NCBI GenBank assembly: GCA_964017155.1
Contig: OZ024856.1
Location: 994,501 to 1,058,500, forward strand
Direction: 5' to 3'
DNA: 64,000 nucleotides
Source: Oasisia sp. SBJ-2009
Lineage: Eukaryota > Annelida > Polychaeta > Sabellida > Siboglinidae
Position numbers and translations under genes: made by a program. Below the pieces are notes generated by a model. It saw only the letters and a list, made by a program, of their open reading frames with translations. It was not told the origin of the DNA and ran no database searches. Positions 44,792-54,535 of the stretch are shown here, in pieces; the stretch's first letter is position 1, and each line of letters opens with the position of its first letter.

Positions 44792-46065
44792 GCCGTGCCG
44801 TGCCGTGCCGTGCCGTGCCGTGCCGTGCCGTGCCGTGCCGTGCCGTGCCGTGCCGTGCCGTGCCGTGCCGTGCCGTGCCGTGCCGTGCCGTGCCGTGCCG
44901 TGCCGTGCCGTGCCGTGCCGTGCCGTGCCGTGCCGTGCCGTGCCGTGCCGTGCCGTGCCGTGCCGTGCCGTGCCGTGCCGTGCCGTGCCGTGCCGTGCCG
45001 TGCCGTGCCGTGCCGTGCCGTGCCGTGCCGTGCCGTGCCGTGCCGTGCCGTGCCGTGCCGTGCCGTGCCGTGCCGTGCCGTGCCGTGCCGTGCCGTGCCG
45101 TGCCGTGCCGTGCCGTGCCGTGCCGTGCCGTGCCGTGCCGTGCCGTGCCGTGCCGTGCCGTGCCGTGCCGTGCCGTGCCGTGCCGTGCCGTGCCGTGCCG
45201 TGCCGTGCCGTGCCGTGCCGTGCCGTGCCGTGCCGTGCCGTGCCGTGCCGTGCCGTGCCGTGCCGTGCCGTGCCGTGCCGTGCCGTGCCGTGCCGTGCCG
45301 TGCCGTGCCGTGCCGTGCCGTGCCGTGCCGTGCCGTGCCGTGCCGTGCCGTGCCGTGCCGTGCCGTGCCGTGCCGTGCCGTGCCGTGCCGTGCCGTGCCG
45401 TGCCGTGCCGTGCCGTGCCGTGCCGTGCCGTGCCGTGCCGTGCCGTGCCGTGCCGTGCCGTGCCGTGCCGTGCCGTGCCGTGCCGTGCCGTGCCGTGCCG
45501 TGCCGTGCCGTGCCGTGCCGTGCCGTGCCGTGCCGTGCCGTGCCGTGCCGTGCCGTGCCGTGCCGTGCCGTGCCGGGCCGGGCCGGGCCGGGCCGGGCCG
45601 TGCCGTGCCGTGCCGTGCCGTGCCGTGCCGTGCCGTGCCGTGCCGTGCCGTGCCGTGCCGTGCCGTGCCGTGCCGTGCCGTGCCGTGCCGTGCCGTGCCG
45701 TGCCGTGCCGTGCCGTGCCGTGCCGTGCCGTGCCGTGCCGTGCCGTGCCGTGCCGTGCCGTGCCGTGCCGTGCCGTGCCGTGCCGTGCCGTGCCGTGCCG
45801 TGCCGTGCCGTGCCGTGCCGTGCCGTGCCGTGCCGTGCCGTGCCGTGCCGTGCCGTGCCGTGCCGTGCCGTGCCGTGCCGTGCCGTGCCGTGCCGTGCCG
45901 TGCCGTGCCGTGCCGTGCCGTGCCGTGCCGTGCCGTGCCGTGCCGTGCCGTGCCGTGCCGTGCCGTGCCGTGCCGTGCCGTGCCGTGCCGTGCCGTGCCG
46001 TGCCGTGCCGTGCCGTGCCGTGCCGTGCCGTGCCGTGCCGTGCCGTGCCGTGCCGTGCCGTGCCG
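44792..46065 (+). repeat. (GCCGT)n array 2, ~255 copies with a GCCGG patch
   Basis: 1,274 bp of GCCGT, with identical flanks to the array at 27,900 but 505 bp (101 pentamers) longer. The only irregularity seen is five consecutive GCCGG units at 45,572-45,596. As in the first array, its long open frames arise because the pentamer has no stop codon in any frame. Confidence 0.97.
45572..45596 (+). repeat. Five GCCGG variant pentamers inside GCCGT array 2
   Basis: Five units in a row carry G in place of T at the fifth base, with pure GCCGT on both sides. One substitution followed by local copying (slippage or short gene conversion) explains this more simply than five independent changes. Confidence 0.93.
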
Positions 46066-46684
46066 GCGGGAGTAATAAGGAACCACTAATATAAAATCAT
46101 TAGACGACGAGCGAGGCATTTGGCTACCTTAACAGGGTGATAGTCGGAAAAACTGAGAAAAACGACAAAGTCCCATCCGTCTACGGGGGATCAGTTTTGA
46201 GAATCGAGAAAAACGACAAAGTTCGATGCACGGGGAGTAACTACGTCTCTCTCGAGGACACCAAGTGACCGTGCGCGTCGTTTTGCCAACTTTTGGAAAG
46301 TTGTGAAAAAACGACCAAGTCCGACCCGTCTACGTGGGATCAGTTGAGGAAGCGGCGTGCCGAAGCCTGGCCCGGTCGCGTGCCCAAGCCTGGTCGCGTG
46401 CCGAAGCACGACCCGGTCGTGTGCCGAAGCGTGGCCGCCGGTCGCTTGCCGACTCCCGGCCCGTTCGCGTGCCGAAGCCCGGCCGCCGGTCGCGTGCCGA
46501 CGCCTGGGCGCCGGTCGCGTGCAGAAGCCTGGCCACCGGTCACGGCCCGCCGCGGCCCGGCCGCACGGCGAGGTCCGGTCCGGCCCGGCTCGGCCCGGCC
46601 GTCCGCCCGCCCGTCTCGGTCGGCGGAGAGAGACGGGAAAGACAGACTCGACTACGGTGGAGATCACTTGTACAGGTAGACGAA
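46066..46684 (+). repeat. Remnant AG, C and D units, rDNA block copy 2
   Basis: Offset by 17,397 bp from 28,669-29,287 with no difference that I noticed. The D variant lies at 46,346-46,684. Confidence 0.85.
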
Positions 46685-46797
46685 TGACCGTGCGCGTCTT
46701 TTTGCGAACTTTTTCAGGTGTGTCGTCGTAAGGATGACGTGCCCGGTCGATACATGTGGGGAGCGGTTGCCTGCCGGCCGACGACGGCGCAGATTCG
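46685..46797 (+). promoter_or_regulatory. Upstream duplicated element, copy 2a
   Basis: Counterpart of 29,288-29,400, sharing AGGTGTGTCGTCGTA and ATGTGGGGAGCGGTTG. A promoter role is only inferred, as for the first copy. Confidence 0.4.
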
Positions 46798-47015
46798 TTC
46801 GAATCTCCCGATCGAAAGGTGTGAACCGGGTTTGGTCGCTCGACGCGAAATCTGAGTGTCGGAGTGGGGAAGTGCGTACGAGCGCACGCCGCGAACGGTA
46901 GGAACGTACGCCCGGCCGGCCGGCCGGCCGGCGCGTGCCATGCTCGGTGTTCCCTGGCGGCCGGCGGGCGCGTGTCAAGCACGGGGAGTAACTACGACTC
47001 TCTCGAGGAAACCAA
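46798..47015 (+). other. Spacer between duplicated elements, block copy 2
   Basis: Counterpart of 29,401-29,618, with the (CCGG)n run and the sense 28S-like scrap at about 46,980-47,015. One substitution was seen: CGCGAAATCTGAG here against CGCGAAGTCTGAG at about 29,451. Confidence 0.7.
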
Positions 47016-47135
47016 ATGACCGTGCGCGTCATTTTGCTAACTTTTCAGGTGTGTCGTCGTATAGGCGACACGCCCGATATGTATATGTATGTGTATGTGG
47101 GGAGCGGTTGGTTGCCGGCACATGGCGCAGATTCG
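47016..47135 (+). promoter_or_regulatory. Upstream duplicated element, copy 2b
   Basis: Counterpart of 29,619-29,738, with the same inserted TATGTATATGTATGTGTATG before GTGGGGAGCGG. Confidence 0.4.
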
Positions 47136-47534
47136 CGAGTTTCTGTCTCTTCATGTCTCTCATCGGACGGTTGCCGTAGTTTGGCTGCGCGAACGCGTGT
47201 TCGTCGCGGCACACGTAACGGAATGGGTCTCCGTCGCCGCTCGGCCGGCGGCGGGGCGTTGTGAACGAACGGTCTCGTGGAACGAGTCGGACACGTGAAT
47301 ATCGATACCGACCTGACGGTCTTGCGAGTTCGGCCTCCGGACGGAGGACTCGAACGGCGTGTGGCACAGAGGCCGCGCGGTCGTCGTCGACGTCGTGGCG
47401 TGCGTGCGAGAGCGTGCGCGGCCTCGAGGGGCGACGGCCGCCGGCCGACCGAAACGAGCGGCGGCGGGAGGGCGTGCGTGCGTACGAGCGCGCGGCTCGG
47501 TCTCGAACGACCGACCGACCTAACGAACGCTTGA
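47136..47534 (+). other. GC-rich leader before the 18S fragment, block copy 2
   Basis: Counterpart of 29,739-30,137. I noticed no differences. No gene or satellite monomer is recognisable in it. Confidence 0.5.
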
Positions 47535-47757
47535 TGCGTTTAGCCGCACGAGATTGAGCAATAACAGGTCTGTGATGCCCTTAGATATCCGGGGCCGCAC
47601 GCGCGCTACACTGAAGGAATCGGCGTGTGTTCGCCCTGGTCCGGAAGGATCGGGTAACCCGTTGAACCTCCTTCGTGCTAGGGATTGGGGCTTGGCACTC
47701 CGGCGGGCAACCGTCGGACCGGTGGCCGAGAAGACGGCCGAACTTGACCGTTTAGAG
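47535..47757 (+). pseudogene. 18S rRNA 3'-domain fragment, internally deleted (copy 2)
   Basis: Same boundaries, same internal loss of the GTACACACCGCCCGTC segment and same sequence as 30,138-30,360. The rearrangement therefore happened once and was then copied with the block. Confidence 0.95.
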
Positions 47758-48201
47758 GTAGTTTTACCCTACTAATGACAGGTCGTTGCAATGGTAATCC
47801 TGCTCAGTACGAGAGGAACCGCAGGTTCAGACAATTGGTTCATGTGCTTGGGTGATAAGCCAATGGTGCGAAGCTACCATCTGGGGGGATTATGACTGAA
47901 CGCCTCTAAGTCAGAATCCCGCCCAAATCTGTGACGATATTTTCCGCGCCTCCTCGTTGGCAGGCAACGATATGCGCGTGTCGACCGTCCTTCGGCGCAC
48001 GCGGTGGCTCGGCCACAGCACACGGCTACCTTCGGGCGTAGAGCGTTGCGTCCGAGTGCCGAAGCGATACCCACCCCGTGCAATGTAGAGGTGCAAAATC
48101 ATTTGTAGACGACTTAGATCTGAGTCGGGGTGTCGTACTTAGTAGAGCAGCCGCCTCACTGCGATCTATTGAGACTAAGCCTTTCGACTCGGGGATTTGT
48201 C
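47758..48201 (+). pseudogene. 28S rRNA 3' end fused to the 18S fragment (copy 2)
   Basis: Counterpart of 30,361-30,804. The one difference found is G at 47,914 (consensus AAGTCAGAATCCC) where copy 1 has T at 30,517. It carries the sarcin-ricin loop and the 28S 3' terminus and lacks all upstream domains. Confidence 0.95.
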
Positions 48202-48343
48202 CGCTTCTAGACGGACCCATCCTCGACCACGCATTAATAGATCGCAAGTGTGGCTGGCGGCTGGCGGCCGGCGGACGGGCACTGGCCAGTTGGTCGGTCT
48301 GTCGGTCGGTCGGTTTTTCTCTTTACTTTTTTCAAAGTATTCC
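48202..48343 (+). other. 28S 3' flank with T-rich possible terminator, copy 2
   Basis: Counterpart of 30,805-30,946, with the GTCCG/CGGAC stem-loop and the TTTTTCTCTTTACTTTTTTC tract at its end. Confidence 0.45.
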
Positions 48344-48460
48344 AACTGATCCCCCGTAGACGGATGGAACTTGTACTATTTTCGCGTCGGCGTCACTTGC
48401 CATGTCCGACGAGCGGCCGGCCAAAAAATACAAGTCCCATCCGTCTACGGGGGATCAGTT
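48344..48460. mobile_element. 117 bp element with 32 bp terminal inverted repeats (copy 2)
   Basis: Termini at 48,344-48,375 and 48,429-48,460, the same as in copy 1. As it was copied within the larger block, it gives no evidence for independent transposition. Confidence 0.65.
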
Positions 48461-48837
48461 TACTTTTTTCAAAATAGTCCAACTGATCCCCCGTAGACGG
48501 GTGGGACTTGTACATTTTCGCAAGTCCTACCTACCAGTCACATAGACGGGTACTCAGTTGGGAAAACGCAAGGTTCTGTTTATTTTTTTTCAAAACAATT
48601 CCATCTCATCCGCCAGTAGACGAGTGAGACATACATTTTCGAGCGCAAGTCCTACCTACCCGTCACATAGACGGGTACTCAGTTGGGAAAACGTAAGGTT
48701 CTGTTTATTTTTTTCAAAAAAATTCCATCTCATCCGCCAGTAGACGAGTGAGACATACATTTTCGAGCGCAAGTCCTACCTACCCGTCACATAGACGGGT
48801 ACTCATTTGGGGAAACGTAAGTTTCTGTTTATTATTC
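48461..48837 (+). repeat. Half element plus 124 bp tandem repeats, copy 2
   Basis: Counterpart of 31,064-31,440. A single inverted terminus lies at 48,481-48,512, then 124-125 bp repeats start at 48,519, 48,644 and 48,768, with the TACCCGTC-ACATA-GACGGGTA hairpin. Confidence 0.87.
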
Positions 48838-48862
48838 GGCTAAAGGCGATCGGATGTGAATA

Positions 48863-48957
48863 AGAGAGTCATTGTTAGTCCCGCCGTTCACCCGCGCTTA
48901 TTCGACGAGACAGTCATGGCTACTCCCGCCGTTTACCCGCGCTTATTTGAAATTCCA
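48863..48957 (-). pseudogene. Two tandem antisense 28S scraps (copy 2)
   Basis: Counterpart of 31,466-31,560. Just after it, GAGAAAAACGTAG is one A shorter than GAGAAAAAACGTAG at 31,564, which shifts the block offset from 17,397 to 17,396. Confidence 0.85.
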
Positions 48958-51449
48958 TCTGAGAAAAACGTAGCTCAGTTGCGCCGGTCGATGAAACGAC
49001 AAAGTCCGATCCGTCTACGGGGGATCAGCTGAGGAAGCGGCGTGCCGAAACCTGGCCCGGTCGTGTGCGCCGAAGCCTGGTCGAGTTCCGAAGCCCGGCC
49101 GCCGGTCGCATGCCGAAGCCCGGCCGGTCGTGTGCGCCGAAGCCTTGCCGCCTGTCGCGTTCCGAAGCCCGGCCGACCGCCGGTAACGGCCCAGCGCGGC
49201 CTGGCCCGGCCGGCCGCACTGCGAGGTGGGGTCCGGTCGGGTCCACCAAGCCAGGACCGGCCCGGCTCGGCCGGCGGAGGGAGAGAGACGGGAAAACCGT
49301 ACTCGATGACGGTAGAGATCACTTGTGCATGTAGACGAATGACCGGGCGCGTCGTTTTGCCAACCTTTGGAAACAAATCGAGGAAAACGACCAATTCCGA
49401 GCCATCTACGGGACATCAGTTTTGAGAATCGAGAGAAACAGCCAAGTTCGACGCGCCGGTCGGTCTTCTCGGGCTTGTGCCACGCACGGGGTGTAACTAC
49501 GACTCTCTCGACGAAACCAACTGACCGTGCGCGTCGTCTTGCCAACTTTTGGAAACAAATCGAGGAAAACGACAAAGTCCGAGCCTTCTACGGGGGATCA
49601 GTTGGGGAAGCGTAAATGTCTGTTTACATTCTTTTCAACATAATTCCGTGCCGACCGGTGGGTTAACGGCGGGAGTAATAATGAATCACTAACTAGATGA
49701 GATGACGAGGCATTTGGCGACCTTAGCAGGGTGATAGTTGGACAAATCTAGGAAAACAACAAATTCCGACCCGTCTACGGGGGATCAGTTGGGGAAACGT
49801 AAATGTCTGTATACATTTTTTTCAACATAATTCCGTGCGACCGGTGGGTAAACGGCGGGAGTAATAATGAACCACTAACTAGATGAGGTGACGAGGCATT
49901 TGGCGACCTTAACAGGGTGATAGTTGGACAAATCGAGGAAAACGACAAAGTCCGACCCGTCTACGGGGGATCAGTTGAGGAAGCGGCGTGCCGAAACCTG
50001 GCCCGGTCGTGTGCGCCGAAGCCTTGCCGCCGTTCGCGTTCCGAAGCCCAGCCGGCCGCCGGTAACGGCCCGGCGCGGCCTGGCCCGGCCCGGCCAGGTC
50101 CGGCCCGGCCCGGCCCGACCCGGCTCGGCCGGCGCATGGAGAGAGACGGGAAAGACGGACTCGACGACGGTAGCGATCACTTGTGCATGTAGACGAATGA
50201 CCGGGCACGTCGTTTTGCCAAACTTTGGAAACAAATCGAGGGAAACGACCAAGTCCGAGCCGTCTACGGGGGATCAGTTTTGAGAATCGAGAGAAACGGC
50301 CAAGTTCGACGCGCCGGTCGGTGTTCTCGGGCGTGTGCAACGCGCGGGGTGTAACTACGACTCTCTCGAGGAAACCAACTGACCGTGCGCGTCGTCATGC
50401 CAACTTTTGGAAACAAATCGAGGACAACGACAAAGTCCGACCCGTCTACGGGGGATCTGTTGGGGAAGCGTAGATGTCTGTTTACATTCTATTCAACATA
50501 ATTCCGTGCCGACCGTTGGGTTAACGGCGGGAGTAATAATGAATCACTAACTAGATGAGATAACGAGGCATTTGGCGACCTTAGCAGGGTGATAATTGGA
50601 CAAATCCAGGAAAACGACAAAGTCCGACCCGTCTACGGGGGATCAGTTTGGGAAACGTAAATGTCTGTTTACATTCTTTTCAACAGAATTCCGTGCGACC
50701 GGTGGGTAAACGGCGGGAGTAATAATGAACCACTAACTAGGTGAGGTGACGAGGCATTTGGCGACCTTAACAGGGTGATAGTTGGACAAACCGAGGAAAA
50801 TGACAAAGTCCGACCCGTCTACGGCGGATCAGTTGAGGAAGCGGCGTGCCGAAACCTGGCCTGGTCGTGTGCGCCAAAGCCTGGTCGCGTTCCGAAGCCC
50901 GGCCGCCGGTTGCATGCCGAAGCCCGGCCCGGTCGTGTGCGCCGAAGCCTTGCCGCCGGTCGCGTTCCGAAGTCCGGCCGGCCGCCGGTAACGGCCCGCC
51001 GCGGCCCGGCCCGGCTCGGCCGGTGGAGGGAGAGATGTAGACGAATGACCGCGCGCGTCGTTTTGCCAACCTTTGGAAACAAATCGAGGAAAACGACCAA
51101 GTCCGAGCCGTCTACGGGGGATCAGTTTTGAGAATCGAGAGAAACGGTCAAGTTCGACGCGCTGGTCGGTCTTCTCGGGCGTGTGCCACGCACGGGGTGT
51201 AACTACGACTCTCTCGAGGAAACCAACTGACCGTGCGCGTCGTCTTGCCAACTTTTGGAAACAAATCGAGGAAAACGACAAAGTCCGACCCGTCTACGGG
51301 GGATCAGTTGAGGAAACGTAAATGTCTGTTTACATTCTTTTCAACAGAATTCCGTGCCGACCGGTGGGTAAACGGCGGGAGTAATAATGAACCACTAACT
51401 AGATGAGGTGACGAGGCATTTGGCGACCATAACAAGGTGATAGTTGGAC
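48958..51449 (+). repeat. R array, second macro-repeat, uninverted
   Basis: D units at 49,031 (391 bp), 49,977 (303 bp) and 50,835 (293 bp) with C and A units between. Collinear with 31,561-32,419, then continues forward through the point where the first copy is inverted. 50,110-51,450 is the reverse complement of about 34,450-35,832. The substitution rate relative to copy 1 is visibly higher here than in the rDNA block itself (for example GGGGGATCAGCT at 49,019 against GGGGGATCAGTT at 31,623). Confidence 0.9.
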
Positions 51450-52777
51450 AAATCTAGGAAAACGACATAGTCCGACCCGTCTACGGGGGATCAGTTGGGG
51501 AAGCGTAAATGTCTGTCTTCATTCTTTTCAACAGAATTCCGTGCCGACCGGTGGGTAAACGGCGGAAGTAATAAGGAACCACTGGCTAGATGAGGTGACG
51601 AGGCATATGACGACCTTAACAGGGTGATAGTTGGACAACTCGAGGAAAACGACAAAGTCCGACCCGTGTACTGGGGATCAGTTGAGGAAGCGGCGTGCCG
51701 AAACCTGGCCCGGTCGTGTGCGCCGAAGCCTGGTCGCGTTCCGAAGCCCGGCCGCCGGTCGCATGCCGAAGCCCGGCCCGGTCGTGTGCGCCGAAGCCTT
51801 GCCGCTGGTCGCGTTCCGAAGCCCGGCCGGCCGACGGTAACGGCCCGGCGCGGCCCGGCCCGGCCAGGTCCGGCCCGGCCCGGCATGGCCGGCGGAGGGA
51901 GAGAGACAGGAAAGACGGACTCGACGACGGTAGCGATCACTTGTGAATGTAGACGAATGACCGGACGCGTCGTTTTGCCAACCTTTGGAAACAAATCGAG
52001 GAAAACGAGTAAGTCCGAGCCGTCTACTGGGGATAAGTTTTGAGTATGGAGAGAAACGGCCAAGTTCGACGCGCCGCTCGGTGTTCTCGGGCGTGTGCCA
52101 CGCACGGGGTGTAACTACGACTCTCTCGAGGAAACCAACTGACCGTCCGCGTCGTCTTGCCATTTTTTGGAAACAAATCGACGAAAACGACAAAGTCAGA
52201 CCCGTCTACGGGGGAACAGTTGGGGAAGCGTAGATGTCTGTTCACATTCTTTTCAACATAATTCCGTGCCGACCGTTGGGTTAACGGCGGAAGTAATAAT
52301 GAATCACTAACTAGATGAGATGACGAGGCATTTGGCGACCTTAGCAGGGTGATAGTTGGACAAATCCAGGAAAACGACAAAGTCCGACCCGTCTACGGGG
52401 GATCAGTTAAGGAAACGTAAATGTCTGTTTACCATTCTTTCAACAGAATTCCGTGACGGCCGGTGGGTAAACGGCGGGAGTAATATTGAACCACTAACTA
52501 GATGAGATGACGAGGCATTTGGCGACCTTAGCAGGGTGATAATTGGACAAATCGAGGAAAACGACCAAGTCCGAGCTGTCTACGGGGGATCAGTATTGAG
52601 ATTCGAGAGAAACGGCCAAGTTCGACGCGCCGGTCGGTCTTCTCGGGCGTGTGTCACGCACGAGGTGTAACTACGACTCTCTCGAGGAAACCAACAGACC
52701 GTGCGCGTCGTCTTGCCATCTTTTGGAAACAAATCGAGGAAAACGACAAAGTCCGTCCGGTCTACGGGGGATCAGTT

Positions 52778-53069
52778 CAGGAAGCGGCGTGCCGAAACCT
52801 GGCCCGGTCGTGTGCGCCGAAGCCTGGTCGCGTTCCGAAGCCCGGCAGCCGGTCGCATGCCGAAGCCCGGCCCGGTCGTGTGCGCCGAAGCATTGCCGCC
52901 GGTCGCGTTCCGTAGTCCGGCCGGCCGCCGGTAACGGCGCGCCGCGGCCCTGCCCGGCGCGGCCGGCGGAGGGGAGATGTAGACGAATGACCGCGCGCGT
53001 CGTTTTGCCAACCTTTGGAAACAAATCGAGGAAAACGACAAAGTCCGAGCCGTCTACGGGGGATCAGTT
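52778..53069 (+). repeat. Representative short D unit (R subfamily, 292 bp)
   Basis: The minisatellite part (CGAAGCCTGGTCGCGTTC, CGAAGCCCGGCAGCCGG and similar) runs into CGGCGGAGGGGAGATGTAGACG, so the AGAGACGGGAAAGACGGACT through ATCACTTGTGCATG segment of long D units is gone. The short form recurs at 38,063, 40,709, 41,551, 43,309, 54,536, 56,492, 58,622 and 60,381. Confidence 0.87.
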
Positions 53070-53251
53070 TTGAGAATCGAGAGAAACGGCCAAGTTCGAC
53101 GCGCCGGTCGGTCTTCTCGGGCGTGTGCCACGCACGGGGTGTAACTACGACTCTCTCGAGGAAACCAACTGACCGTCCGCGTCGTCTTGCCATCTTTTGG
53201 AAACAAATCGACGAAAACGACAAAGTCCGTCCCGTCTACGGGGGATCAGTT

Positions 53252-53611
53252 GAGGAAGCGGCGTGCCGAAACCTGGCCCGGTCGTGTGCGCAGAAGCCTG
53301 GTAGCGTTCCGAAGCCCGGCCGCCGGTCGCATGCCGAAGCCCGGCCCGGTCGTGCGCGCCGAAGCCTTGTCGCTGGTCGCGTTCCGAAGCCCGGCCGGCC
53401 GCCGATAACGGCCCGGCACGGCCCGGCCAGGCACGACCAGGTCCAGCCCGGCACGGCTCGGCCGGCGGAGGGAGAGAGACGGGAAAGACGGACTCGACGA
53501 CGGTAGAGATCACTTGTGCATGTAGACGAATGACCGGGCGCGTCGTTTTGCCAACCTTTGGAAACAAATCGAGGAAAATGACCAGTCCGAGCCGTCTACG
53601 GGGGATAAGTT
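53252..53611 (+). repeat. Representative long D unit (R subfamily, 360 bp)
   Basis: Full layout: GAGGAAGCGGCGTGCCGAAA, five or six degenerate ~25 bp CGAAGCCYGG pieces ending in CGTTC or CATGC or GTGCGC, a CCGG-rich tract with CACGACCAGGTCC, GGCGGAGGGAGAGAGACGGG, GACTCGACGACGGTAGAGAT, CACTTGTGCATGTAGACG, then the tail shared with C. Long forms also start at 36,556, 37,338, 39,073, 39,610, 42,025, 51,684, 55,384, 57,528, 59,096, 61,229, 62,337 and 62,880. Confidence 0.87.
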
Positions 53612-54166
53612 TTGAGAATCGAGGGAAACGGCCAAGTTCGACACGCCGCTCGGTGTTCTCGGGCGTGTGCCACGCATGGGGTGTAACTACGACTCTCTCG
53701 AGGAAACCAACCGACCGTGCCCGTCGTCTTGCCAACTTTTGGAAACAAATCGAGGAAAACGACAAAGTCAGACCCGTCTACGGGGGATCAGTTGGGGAAG
53801 CGTAGATGTCTGTTCACATTCTTTTCAACATAATTCCGTGCCGACCGTTGGGTTAACGGCGGGAGTAATAATGAATCACTAACTAGATGAGATGACGAGG
53901 CATTTGGCGACCTTAGCAGGGTGATAGTTGGACAAATCCAGGAAAACGACAAAGTCCGACCCGTCTACGGGGGATCAGTTAAGGAAACGTAAATGTCTGT
54001 TTACATTCTTTCAACAGAATTCCGTGACGACCGGTGGGTAAACGGCGGGAGTAATATTGAACCACTAACTAGATGAGATGACGAGGCATTTGGCGACCTT
54101 AGCAGGGTGATAATTGGACAAATAGAGGAAAACGACAAAGTCCGACCCGTCTACGGGGGATCAGTT

Positions 54167-54353
54167 GGGGAAACGTAAATGTCTGTTTACATTCTTTTCA
54201 ACAGAATTCCGTGCCGACCGGTGGGAAAACGGCGGGAGTAATAATGTACCACTAACTAGATGAGGTGACGAGGCATTTGGCGACCTTAACAGGGTGATAG
54301 TTGGACAAATCGAGGAAAACGACCAAGTCCGAGCTGTCTACGGGGGATCAGTA
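54167..54353 (+). repeat. Representative R-subfamily A unit (187 bp)
   Basis: Begins GGGGAAACGTAAATGTCTGT, with GGGAAAACGGCGGGAGTAAT (sense 28S-like, one change) and GACGAGGCATTTGGCGACCT then TAACAGGGTGATAGTTGGAC (antisense 28S-like). Other R units read AGATGAGATGACGAGG, a visible 5 bp duplication of AGATG relative to 28S AGATGACGAGG. Confidence 0.87.
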
Positions 54354-54535
54354 TTGAGATTAGAGAGAAACGGCCAAGTTCAACGCGCCGGTCGGTCTTA
54401 TCGGGCTTGTGCCACGCACGAGGTGTAACTACGACTCTCTCGAGGAAACCAACTGACCGTGCGCGTCGTCTTGCCATCTTTTGGAAACAAATCGAGGGAA
54501 ACGACAAAGTCCGTCCGGTCTACGGGGGATCAGTT
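54354..54535 (+). repeat. Representative R-subfamily C unit (182 bp)
   Basis: Begins TTGAGATTAGAGAGAAACGG and carries the sense 28S-like core GTGTAACTACGACTCTCTCG then AGGAAACCAACTGACCGTGC. GGTGTAAC replaces the GGAGTAAC of L-type C units, a diagnostic subfamily difference. Confidence 0.86.

Noticed and set aside
44504..46119. 523-residue and similar open frames through the second GCCGT array
   Set aside because: Same artefact, longer only because the array has 101 more pentamers.
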